Program-made: the position numbers and the translations under genes | Notes under the pieces: model-generated | Told to the model about the DNA's origin: nothing | Database searches by the model: none | Seen by the model: only the letters and a program-made list of their open reading frames with translations | Shown here: piece by piece, positions 54,201-64,000 of the stretch | Layout: each line of letters begins with the position of its first letter | Position numbering within the stretch: position 1 is the stretch's first letter | DNA from: Carettochelys insculpta | Lineage: Eukaryota > Chordata > Testudines > Carettochelyidae | DNA length: 64,000 nt | Reading direction: 5' to 3' | Assembly (NCBI RefSeq): GCF_033958435.1 | Contig: NC_134137.1 | Coordinates: forward strand, 179,069,501 to 179,133,500

Positions 54201-56154
54201 CTAAAGTCTTGTCTATGCTTGTGGCAGCATGTGGAGTCTGTGTAGATACATGTCACAGTGGAAGGCAAGCTGTGTCTATACTTGTCACTGCAGTGTCTTG
54301 CTACATGTGACAGTGAGAGTCTCTGATAGTGGGGAAGCAGCAGGGAAAGAATCTCACAGAAGAGAGGCAGAGAGAAGCTACAGTGCTAAAAATATCAGTG
54401 TATACTTTGGAGGTACTGCCTGGGCATCTAGAGAGCTATGAAGTGAATATACCCTGAGGGTTCATGCCTAAACCAAGCCTCCAAGTCTACACTGCTGTTT
54501 ATAGCTGGGCATGCAGTGTCTCTACCATATGCATTGCCATAGGTGAAGTGGTAGTCAATCAACAGAGGGCAACATTTTCACACACAGAACTCACTCCTTT
54601 GCTACTAATATTAATTGTTATTAATATTAATGGGCACAAGGTAAGTTCCTTAATGCCCATAGAAATCAATATGTGCAGGATTAGAACAAAATCTATCAAC
54701 AACAAAAATGGTTACTAAATTTGTTTCATCTTTACAATATGATGACTTTTATAGTCATCAAATATAACTAATGCCTAAGTTTTCTCCTATATGGGAAGTG
54801 AAAAAGTGGCAACAGCCATTTCTGAGCTCAGCAAAAATGTAAGACAAAGTTTAAAATTTCAAACCAGGACAATTTTTCATGAACTTTACCTTAAAAAAAC
54901 TGCATAAGATCAACAAACTATCTTCAAACTTTACAGAAATGCTCTCTCTGGTGAGAGATTATTTGGTCAAATGTTTTTGACCCAAAATTTTAGGTGTATT
55001 GTGTTAGGGCCTTATAATAGAAGCCGTCTGCCTCCATAATTTATGTGCATAGGATGGGCAAAAGCAGAGCATGTAATGAGATTTTAAGTCATTTTTACCA
55101 AGTAGAGCTATACCGATAGACAAGGCTGTGAAAGCACATATCCATTAACTGCTGGGGTTTTTAAAAACTATTTGTGATGTGTAAAGGTGTGACTAATAAA
55201 TATATCATGTACTACAGTGAGTGCATGTCTGCAGATATGTAGAAAACCAGATTTTTCGGATGAAAACCATAAAATGCTTGCACAATTCTGTGCTTTCCTG
55301 TATACTTGGTTTTAACAATTGTACATGGAAATGGTCATTTATTTATCTAACAGTCAGTTTCCTGTGTAAATATCATTTGTGGTAACTGCATGTACAAACT
55401 AGTTACAGAATCATATCTGGTTTTGCTGTGTTTCTGAATATGCATATCTAGGCAGCATTTCTTACAAAATTATTTTAGTGCATAGAACCAAACCAAAAAG
55501 GACATGAATCTTCCTCTGCTATTTTCATTGTTCTTTAAAACCTTTCATTTTTTCAGTTTTTAACAATACTTACTTTTGACTTTTGGACCAGAGTGAAACA
55601 TCTTCCACTGGCAAGGAGACAGGATGACCTAAAAGTTCATTTTTCAATCCCATCTTCTCTGATTCTCTGATTCATAAACCAAGTTATGTTTCTATGAAAT
55701 AACTACATGGGAAAAATCATTAGTCGTATCCTGATCAAGAGTATTGGTCCTGATAAAAATACGTTTGGTTGGGAAGCTTGGTAGTACTATTATGTTGCCT
55801 CTTAAATAGGTGCATAGGGCTATCTGACCTATCTGCTCTTAAAAACAATTTCCCTTCTTTGACTTCTTTTAGTTCCTCCTTTTGGATTGTTTTAAGGATA
55901 CAGCAGTGAGGTGATTCTCTAGCAGAGCTGTGTGCAGAAGGCATTGTGTATATCCAAAGGATTTGTCCATTTACCCCAGATTTTTTTAAGATGAGTTGCC
56001 CAGACAAAAGTTGGATGTTAAAGATGTTTGTCCAGCATGAATACATGGTTTTCCTAATGAATTTTGGCCATACCTGACTAAGCATATGAACTCTTCTCAA
56101 AGAGCAGTGTAGTGCATAGGTTGCTGAGCAGAGCTTGAGGAAGAATGTAACAAA
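54201..56154. other. Intronic sequence; possible decayed element 54205-54590
   Basis: TCTTGTCTATGCTTGTGGCA, GCTGTGTCTATACTTGTCAC and AAGTCTACACTGCTG suggest remains of one or two GTCTACAC-type elements, without clear limits. The rest is AT-rich and repeat-poor. Confidence 0.35.
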
Positions 56155-56399
56155 GGGTGTGTCTGTGCTAAAAACTCAAGTCAATCTCATATAGGTTGTA
56201 ATTTTGAGGAGTAAAGGCACTTCAAAGTGCCCGCGGCTAGACGCATGCTGGCACTTCAAAGTTTGCAGCTGAGAAATTGCCGTGGGGGAAAATTAGCCTA
56301 AGGAAGTGCTGTGTATTCACTGCAGCACTTCATTAGTAATCGCCCATGGCCCTGATTACCATGCCCCCTTCAAAGTTGGGGGCAAGTGTAGACAAGCCC
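56155..56399. mobile_element. Inverted-repeat MITE, about 245 bp
   Basis: Left GGGTGTGTCTGTGCTAAAAA, right GGGGGCAAGTGTAGACAAGCCC; inside, GGCACTTCAAAGTGCC and GCACTTCATTAGTAATCGCCC. No matching 3-bp flanks found. Confidence 0.65.
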
Positions 56400-57572
56400 C
56401 TTGTGTTTAGCTGGGACACTCTTGAGTCCCTTTCCAGGTCTAAACAAGAGCTCTGTGTCAGCACAAAAGATTGTCTCTTTGCCAACAGAAGCTGGTCCCG
56501 TAAAAGGTATTAGCTGCCCCTCCTTCCTGCTTCAGCTCTCCCTCCCCCAACTTTGCCTCTAGTTTTGTTGGCGGTACAACCTTCTTTCTTACAAGAACTG
56601 AGAAAATGTCAGACTTACAGCAAATCTGGGGCAGGGCTGGGAATGAACCGCAGTAAGAATACACTTTGTCATAAGAGTTATTTCACTTGTTTTTGTTATC
56701 ATAAATTCATCCTACCTGAGCCATCTTCCTTCAAAGAGTTCTATTTTTAATCTAAATCAAACAAGTCATTAAATTTCTCATAAATCTTTTCCTTTTTGTT
56801 GATCTGATTTCTGCTGTGCGTAGTTCTCATTTATTGACTGTTGTGAGTATTTTTAAGTATTAATGCATACTTCTGTTTGTATTCTGGGATTGTCAGACAT
56901 GTTCAGTCTTGGCCTAAATCTGCTTCCGTTGAAGTCAATGGTAAAACTCTCAATAACTGAATGGAAGCAGAATTAGGCCAATGTGGTACTTTTGAAAATA
57001 CATCCCTAAAAATACAATAAATACTCCACTTCCTTACCAGCTGACTCTTAACCACTGCCAAACCCCTGCTGCACACAGGAAGGGTGATCATTATTTATCC
57101 AAGGAGAACCTTGTATTATTAAGGTTGGTGAAAAGCACATCTTTCTGGTTTTTCCATAGGAATATAGGAAAATACCAAATAGATGTGTGTGGGTATAAGC
57201 AAAAGTGTTTAATATACAATCCAGTCAAGATATTTTATTAAACATAATAGATTTACTTTAGCAGGCAGATGAAAGCCCACAGTTTACACAGCTGGATATA
57301 TGTCCAGTGATTGCTCTTCTTCATATAGGGACAAGTCCTGAAGTCAATGAGTTTAGGCAATGCAAGACTGGGACCTTTCTCTCTTGTCTTTCCTTAGTCT
57401 TCCTTTCTTCATTAAGGACCATATTCTCATCCTTGCTCTAAAGCCTGAGCCAATGACAGGTGGGGAACTCATGTGGGATAAGGGAAAATGGAATCAGGCC
57501 TAGGATGCACTGTACAATCAACTACGTCAGTTTCCAGAATACAGTATGTACATTGCCTGTATGCCCAGCACC
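56400..57572. other. Intronic sequence; near-palindrome at 56911-56981
   Basis: TTGGCCTAAATCTGCTTCCG ... GGAAGCAGAATTAGGCCAA (56911-56981) is a clear small inverted repeat. Otherwise nothing recognised. Confidence 0.5.
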
Positions 57573-57575
57573 TAA

Positions 57576-57954
57576 GAGCTATATCTAAATGGCCCCTCCC
57601 TTTCAGAAGGGGCATGCAAATGAGCGAGATAGGAAAGGCAAATTAGGTGTGGATTTAAGTATCACATGCCTCATTTGCATATTCCTGTGTGATCTGGCTT
57701 CCAGAAGAGCCATTTCTGGAAGCCAAAGCAGCCAAACAAAATAGGAAGAAGGGTGCTTTCAAAAGGGGGATTTCCTTTTGAAGGAACCCCTTCCACATGG
57801 CTGCTTTAGCTTCCGGAAATGGCTCTTCCAGAAGCCAGATCACACAGGAATATGCAAATGGGGCATGTGTTATTTAAATCCATGACTCATTTGCATTTCC
57901 AGTTTCACTCATTTGCATGCCCCATCAGGCAGGGAGGGGCTCTGTAGACATAGG
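57576..57954. mobile_element. Palindromic MITE, 379 bp, TSD TAA
   Basis: Left GAGCTATATCTAAATGGCCC, right CTCTGTAGACATAGG; TAA on both sides (57573-57575, 57955-57957). The arms pair over CTGGCTTCCAGAAGAGCCAT / ATGGCTCTTCCAGAAGCCAG and ATGCAAATGAG / CTCATTTGCAT. Confidence 0.85.
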
Positions 57955-57957
57955 TAA

Positions 57958-58349
57958 GGTGTTTAGCCAATGGATCTGCCTAGTTTGTGGACATACTGGC
58001 AATGCCTCTGTGCTGTTCTGCATCCTCCCCCACATACTTTCCATACCTTTGCTGAGAGAGCTGGCCTGGGGCTAAGTTCTGTGGTGTGTGCCGAGCAAGT
58101 TCCAACAAGTCCCATCACACAGCATTTCCACGGTCCACTTCCTCTCTCCACCTCCATGTAGCAGCAGGTCAGCAGCTCTTCTGCATCTCAGGCCCTATCA
58201 CTTACCCCTACAAATGGGAGAGGAGAGGGGAGTTGTGGGGGGAGGGGGCGCAGTGCTTCTGAGAACAGGAATTAAAAAACAAAAACTGTCCAGTATTCCT
58301 GTGCAGTGCTGTGGTTTTCAAAACAGACTGCTGTCCATGCAGGGCTTTC
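57958..58349. other. Intronic sequence between two transposons
   Basis: Purine-rich patch at 58214-58252. Nothing else recognised. Confidence 0.5.
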
Positions 58350-58352
58350 CTG

Positions 58353-59062
58353 GGCTGCGTCTACACGTGCACGCTACTTCGAAGTAGCGGCAGTAACTTC
58401 GAAATAGCGCCCGTCACGTCTACACGTGTTGGGCGCTATTTCGAAGTTGAAATCGACGTTAGGCGGCGAGACGTCGAAGTCGCTAACCCCATGAGCAGAT
58501 GGGAATAGCGCCCTACTTCGACGTTCAACATCGAAGTAGGGACGTGTAGACGATCCGCGTCCCGCAACATCGAAATAGCGGGGTCCTCCATGGCGGCCAT
58601 CAGCTGAGGGGTTGAGAGATACTCTCTCTCCAGCCCTTGCAGGGCTCTGTGGTCACCGTGGGCAGCAGCCCTTAGCCCAGGGCTTCTGGCTGCTGCTGCT
58701 GCAGCTGGGGGTCCGTGCTGCATATACAGGGTCTGCAACTAGTTGTTGGCTCTGTGTATCTTGCACTGTTTAATGAAAGTGTGTCTGGGAGGGGCCCTTT
58801 AAGGGAGCGACTTGCTGTTGAGTCCGCCCCGTGACCCTGTCTGCAGCTGTGCCTGGCTCCCTTATTTCGATGTGTGCTACTTTGGCGTGTAGACGTTCCC
58901 TCGCTGTGCCTATTTCGATGTTGGGCTGAGCAACGTCGAAGTTGAACATCGACGTTGCCAGCCCTGGAGGACGTGTAGACGTTATTCATCGAAATAGCCT
59001 ATTTCGATGTCGCAACATCGAAATAAGCTATTTCGAAGTTGGGTGCACGTGTAGACGTAGCC
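58353..59062. mobile_element. 710-bp inverted-repeat transposon, TSD CTG (copy 2)
   Basis: Ends GGCTGCGTCTACACGTGC and GCACGTGTAGACGTAGCC, with CTG on both sides (58350-58352, 59063-59065). Nearly the same sequence and length as 34064-34774, same orientation. It contains the octamer GTCTACAC or its complement six times (58359, 58418, 58544, 58887, 58973, 59049). Confidence 0.93.
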
Positions 59063-59065
59063 CTG

Positions 59066-60756
59066 GAGTCCTGAGTAGAAAGTTGTTTTGTTTTTTTTTC
59101 TAGTTATGGGGCTTAACAGATTAGTAGGCATGCTGGGTAAAGGGCTAGCTTTGGGTCTGCACAGAGTCAGCGTTTCTCAGTGAGCAGCCATGTTTTCCTC
59201 TTGTGGTTCATTTCAAGGAGTAGAAAGGCTTTTACGCGGCAGTCATTGCTCAGCTCGTCTGCTGCTCTCAGAAGCTGTAGCTCTTTCCTTCATGTAGCCC
59301 CGTATGACAACACCAGAGGCTGTCATAGTTTTATCCTTCTCTGACACACTGTGATGAATAAGTTCCTGGAAAAGGATTTCTCCTCCCTAGGTGATTCAGA
59401 TTCTTGCCTTTTGCCTAAGGAACTGAGTTTTAACGAAAAGGTAAAAGGTATTTCCTGTGGGCCAGGCTGTTCATGTTAGTGGTGCAACGGACTGTGCCTG
59501 AGGAGTTGACTTTTATGTCATAAGTAAGGGAGAAAGGTGTATAGAAGAGGCTGTGTGCATCTATCTCTGGAGGAAGAGAAACGTTTGCCTGGCATACACC
59601 ACACTTTGTCGATATGCCGGCTATTATTGTTTCAGATACCACAGAGAGAGCCTCTCGTTTGTGCTCAAGAAACAGAGCAGTGTGCACAAACAGAAGAAGG
59701 GAGATCTGTGAAGGAAGTTAAACCAGCCAGTGATAGAAAGTGCTCCAGTTTCTTTGTACTGCTTAAAATTCTTCATCTGACGTATAACAGTTCAAGGCAA
59801 AGAACTAATCTGACCAGCTTTCTAAGAGTGGCTGGTCAGGAACTGTAAGGCTACCTTGTGACCTTAGCACACAAACCAGCAGAAAACTGTAATCGGTAAC
59901 GTTAACTTAATTACTGACAACCCAGACTGATTCTTCCTGCCTTTCCTGCCTATGCACTGCACTCTGGGCTGGTCTTCATTACCTGCTCTACCTATCTTTA
60001 CAATCTAGCCACAAACAGTTTTGGTTGACCACACCACTTCCCTATTGAAAGTCAATACTGTTTTGACTCATTCTGTGCTGCTAATACCAAGCCAAAGAAA
60101 ACAAGCTTAAAGAATAACCTGCTTGTATGCAGTTTGGCAACTTCTTCAGAGGCCCTGCTTTCAAAATACTACACAGTAGCTCACTATATCTCTCTGCAGC
60201 TGGGAAGAAAATGAAGGAAGCAAAAGTGGTGTGAAAATGTAAAATCAAGATTAGGCAGAAATGTCTGAGTGCTCAGTGAGCTGGAGTCCTGCTTGTGCAC
60301 AACAGGGCACTGCTACCAGGGAGGGGCTCTTAAGTGAGAGAAGACACGGTCCAAGCTAGTTCACTGAAAAGTCAGGTATTCTGAACAATTGCACAGCAAA
60401 ACTGTTGTGAGTTACTATTCCATGTACTCGGTGAATCCAAAGATTGATTTGTTTGTTTAAGGCAAATATGGTGCAGCCAATTTTTCCGTAGGAGGATGGT
60501 TATCTTTTCATATGTTGTCCAAGTTTGCATGGTAAATATCTAAGACGGGGAAAACTCACATTTCCTGTTGTAATTCGTCTTAACGTGGCTTTGGCTCAGA
60601 GGATGAGAAAGGGTTCTTGTAACAATGCTAGCTTAACCCTGTAGTGTAGACACAGTCTGCAATGATGGAAGGCCAGAGCAGGAACGTCAGCTTCTCAAAT
60701 AACAGGAGATACACTAATGGAGATACTTTTCCATCCATACAGCTGCACCTACACTG
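59066..60756. other. Intronic sequence without recognised content
   Basis: Open frames up to about 100 codons lack domains and splice context. No repeat recognised. Confidence 0.5.
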
Positions 60757-61140
60757 GGGATGGGCAATAATTTTTGAAGGGGGGCCATTCAAGAATTTGG
60801 TAAGTGGTCAAGAGCTGCACTCTTCCATGATATTAATGGAGGAGTTATGGGGAATGGGATGGAGGTTGGGTTCAGAAGGTAGCTTGGAATAAGGGTGCAG
60901 GAGGGGTGTGAAGTCTGGGTAGAAGTTTGGGTGAAGGAAGTGGTGCAATGCAGTAGGTGGTATAATGGGAGCTGAGAGATTCTGCAAAGCGGGTGAGAGC
61001 AGCGTGGGAACCCCCTCCCACTCCCGGTGACTGAGGTGCTCTGCAGGCTGGATTCAGCAGCTTGGTGGCCCAAATCTGGTCCACCCCAACTTACACTCAG
61101 GGGGTAGGTGGGTGTCTGGGGGGGAGGGGGCTGAAGTTTG
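60757..61140 (+). mobile_element. hAT-like element, left part only
   Basis: CACTGGGGATGGGCAATAAT and TTGGTAAGTGGTCAAGAGCTGC match the left end and subterminal sequence of a common non-autonomous hAT family (CAGGGGTGGGCAA ends). A matching right end is not seen. Confidence 0.6.
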
Positions 61141-62507
61141 CCTGACTTAATTTTATGTTTACGCCGTGCCTCAGGTTTTGTCATTGTAGTTGAGGCAACG
61201 TAGACTCAAAAAATCTATGCTTCCTAATATCTTTACTCTCTCAGGCTCCCAACCTGGAAGTTTTTGCAAGCCCTACTATTTGCTTTTTAACAATCATTTA
61301 ACCTGAAAGGAATAACGTTTCTTTCAGCATAAGACTAATTGTGCCTTTAGATTGCTGCTTTGGGCAGAACTATCCTTTTGTATTGTTTTTGTTTCCACAC
61401 CTGTTCCTTTATTCATGTCACCGGCAGTTATGTCACAGGTCACCTCTATGCTACGGGGATGACTGCAGCATGGCTAAGGCGCCTTAACTCTGCTGCCATA
61501 ACCCTGTGGCGCGGATGCAGCTGTCAGCAATAGAAGTGGTTTTTTTCAGGTAGTGGAAGTGCACTGGCTCCCTGAACAATGGTTGCTACCACCACAGAAG
61601 CATTCTTCCATCGCTTTAGCTGTGTCCCTGGGGGTGGTAGGCTGATGTAGCCATTGTGCTCAGGACTGTGGCTTTTTCACACCTCTGAGTGCAGTAGTTC
61701 TGTTGACCTCACTTTTAAATGTAAATCAGGCCTGAACCACCTGTCTGGAGTATATTTTAAGGGCATTTTGCAAGAGGGAAAATGCAAACCATAAAGGAAC
61801 AAAGAAGGGTTTTGGCAGTGTGCTGAGAGCTGTTCTAACCTTGGCAGGGATTAGCTCTTTTAAAAGTGCATATATTGAGGTTTAAGTCAGATGAGGGTAG
61901 AATTTTGCAAAGTAATGTAATTTCCAGGGACTGATTCTCCTTTAAAAAATTCCATATGCTCTATTGTATTTTTATTACTTCATTGAATTGGCCTATTTCC
62001 GTATATAAACCTTGTGGTGCTCCCAAGAGTAATACAAGACTATGAGTACCAAGCGCAGGCCAGGCTGTTGAAAAACCAGGGCACAAACCCCAACTTGTTT
62101 GTGAGTTTGAAACTTAGATTTCACTGACCAACTACGGCAAGTGCAGATGCTGAATCACTTTAACAGCTTTACCATGGACTCACAGACAGACCCCTTGGGT
62201 GCTGTGATCTGTCCTGCCAATCAGGTGAGCAAATATCTGTGGTAGGTGGCCTCACACAACAGGAATCACAAGAGTATACAGTTCACTCTTCATATCAAAG
62301 GATCAGCCACTTACCTTTGGTCAGTTGCGCCTTAGGTCTCACACCAGAGTCAATGCTTATAGCCAATCTTTAGTAAACTGCAGGAAGATTTATTAAAGTG
62401 CAGAAGGAAATGAGAGAGTTTCTTGTATGGTTACAGAAAGTACACGTCACATGAATGAGTAAAGATATGTATTATTCAGGGATATTTGTGGTAAGTCATG
62501 GACTAGT
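61141..62507. other. Intronic sequence without recognised content
   Basis: No repeat, RNA gene or exon recognised; exon 6 of RUNX1 was looked for and not found here. Confidence 0.5.
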
Positions 62508-62938
62508 TATGGGCAATAAACAAAAATTAGTGGCCTGTGGCCTGTCCATGAAGTGTACTATATATCTCTGGCTAAACATTTTTGTGGGGAGGTGGACTGG
62601 GTATCATCATGGATGCTTGGGGTGGGGGGCTGGTGGGGCAGAGGCAGCCTCCCTACCCATCTCCTGGGAAGCAGTAACCTCCTGCTCCTTGCTCCACATG
62701 TTGCTTCCACTCTAGCCCAAGCCACAATTCTAGAGCTCCCAATGATTGGGAAAATAAGTAAGTAGAATGTAAAAAGTTTATTGATTGATACATAAATGTG
62801 AATATACATACATAAAAACACTAACATATTTCAACATTTCCAATTAAATGGATGAGCCTGACATTGTGCTGTACCTCCCTTCTGGAATTTTACCTCCCTG
62901 CGTGCCCTGGGCACACTCCCCCACTTTGCACATCCCTG
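62508..62938. mobile_element. Possible hAT-like element
   Basis: Left TATGGGCAATAAACAAAAAT, right ACTTTGCACATCCCTG; the ends are approximate inverted repeats of the GGGCAA/TTGCAC hAT type. Flanking duplications were not resolved. Confidence 0.45.
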
Positions 62939-62944
62939 CTATAA

Positions 62945-63690
62945 GGCTGTGTCTACACAGCAGCGTTATTTCAGAATAAGCTATTTCAGAGGAGCTTTTC
63001 CAGAGCAGCTTATTCTGAAATAGGGCATACGCACACAAAAGCCACATCTACGTTACATTGATCCTTCAAAAGGTGATCTTCTTTTGAAAGAGTGCATCCA
63101 CACACACAAAAAAGAGATCGAAAGATCGATCGGCTCTTTCAAAAGAGAGCATCTACATAGCCCCCGATCTTTCAAAGGAACGGGCCAGAGATCAAAAAAT
63201 CCAGCTCCATGAGGACTGCTTCTTCGAAAAACAAAGGGCCTGTGGAGTGTCCACATAAGCTTTCTTTTGAAAGCAGTCATTCTTCCTGAAACGGGAGTGG
63301 GACAGGGTTTCCAGAAGAAGAGCCGCATTCTTTCAATTTCATATCAAAAGAGAGCATTTCGTGTGTGGACTCTCCAAGAGTTCTTTCGAAAAAGGGTCTG
63401 ATTTTCTGAAAGAACTTCGTAATGTAGACATGGCCAAAATGCATATGAAAATACCACTCAGTTATTTTGAAATAGAGACTTCACACTGACTGGCCCGCAG
63501 GGCATCCTAGATGGGCCTGGAGGCCACCTATTGTGAAATAGCTCCTATTGCCTGGCTACACAGCCCCTATTCCGAAATATCTGTTTTGGAACAGGCGCTA
63601 TTCCTCATAGAATGAGGTTTACAGAATTCAGAATAAGCCATCCTCTATTTTGATATTATTTCAAAATTCAGATTTCACAGTGTAGACACT
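62945..63690. mobile_element. Inverted-repeat element (AAATAAGC type) hosting a nested transposon
   Basis: Starts GGCTGTGTCTACACAGCAGC after TAA (62942-62944), and ends near CACAGTGTAGACACT. Internal words TCAGAATAAGCTATTTC and GGCGCTATTCCTCATAGAAT match 35260-35930. It is split by the element at 63040-63435. Confidence 0.78.
63040..63435. mobile_element. 396-bp inverted-repeat transposon nested in another, TSD AAA
   Basis: Left AGCCACATCTACGTTACATT, right CTTCGTAATGTAGACATGGCC; AAA on both sides (63037-63039, 63436-63438). Same family as 52070-52499 (shared TTTGAAAGAGTGCATCC and CGTGTGTGGACTCTC-like words). Confidence 0.88.
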
Positions 63691-64000
63691 CACAAAGGTG
63701 CCATAGGACTATATGGTGCTGTTAAATAATAGCACTTCTAATAGAAATCCATGTATGTCAGCATTCAGTAGAAATTTTGGTGGAGGCATGGGCAGCAAAA
63801 CACATTTCCTTTTCGTTAAGGTTTAGGTAGGATCTATTCTTGTTCAAGGATACCGGTTAATACTGTACAGTTCTTGTCAAGTTAACAAGTACTTTTTTTT
63901 TAATAAAAGCGATTTAAACAGGAGGTGAAAAAAAAAAAACCCACAGGAAACTAATTTAACAGATGTACAAGTTGGCTTATTAGGAGGGTGGAGAAATGGA
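63691..64000. other. Intronic sequence to the window edge
   Basis: AT-rich with T and A runs (63893-63901, 63929-63939). Nothing else recognised. Confidence 0.5.

Overview
The window is vertebrate nuclear DNA, most likely from a turtle. The evidence is many CR1 LINE fragments of the reptile/bird type, very abundant short inverted-repeat DNA transposons whose ends read like GGCTGTGTCTACAC, and a RUNX1 gene that is nearly identical to the amniote protein in the Runt domain. The species cannot be fixed from the sequence alone.

The only protein-coding gene I can support is RUNX1 on the + strand, seen in part. Three exons are present: the exon with the proximal-promoter (P2) start codon MRIPVD (coding 18011-18280), the 157-bp exon (24122-24278) and the 105-bp exon (49880-49984). 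Together they encode residues 1-177 and the first base of codon 178, which includes essentially the whole Runt DNA-binding/CBFB-binding domain. Reading phases (0, 1, 1) and exon lengths match the vertebrate RUNX1 pattern. The distal-promoter (P1) exons lie upstream of the window, and the exons for the C-terminal transactivation part lie downstream.

Layout: 1-12000 is the 3' part of the P1-P2 intron, with CR1 and transposon debris followed by a repeat-poor AT-rich stretch (10150-12030). 12030-14050 is a GC/CpG-rich block with a compound dinucleotide tract and a 7-copy minisatellite. 16130-18700 is the P2 CpG island, promoter, long 5' UTR and start exon. 18281-24121 is a 5.8-kb intron with a further GC-rich patch at 20430-21330. 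24279-49879 is a 25.6-kb intron crowded with inverted-repeat transposons. 49985-64000 is the start of the next intron, equally rich in them; I do not see the next exon.

The most interesting non-gene signals are these. (1) A set of palindromic transposons with related ends and 3-bp target duplications, including a nearly perfect 436-bp palindrome and two ~710-bp copies in direct orientation that flank exon 5. (2) Three GC-cored elements with shared ends flanked by TA. (3) A classical hAT element with an 8-bp duplication nested in a CR1. (4) In the P2 leader, an out-of-frame upstream ORF overlapping the RUNX1 start, and a splice acceptor for the P1 transcript buried in the first codons of the P2 isoform. 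I did not find evidence of an entirely new biological system; the transposon superfamily is the best candidate for undescribed biology.
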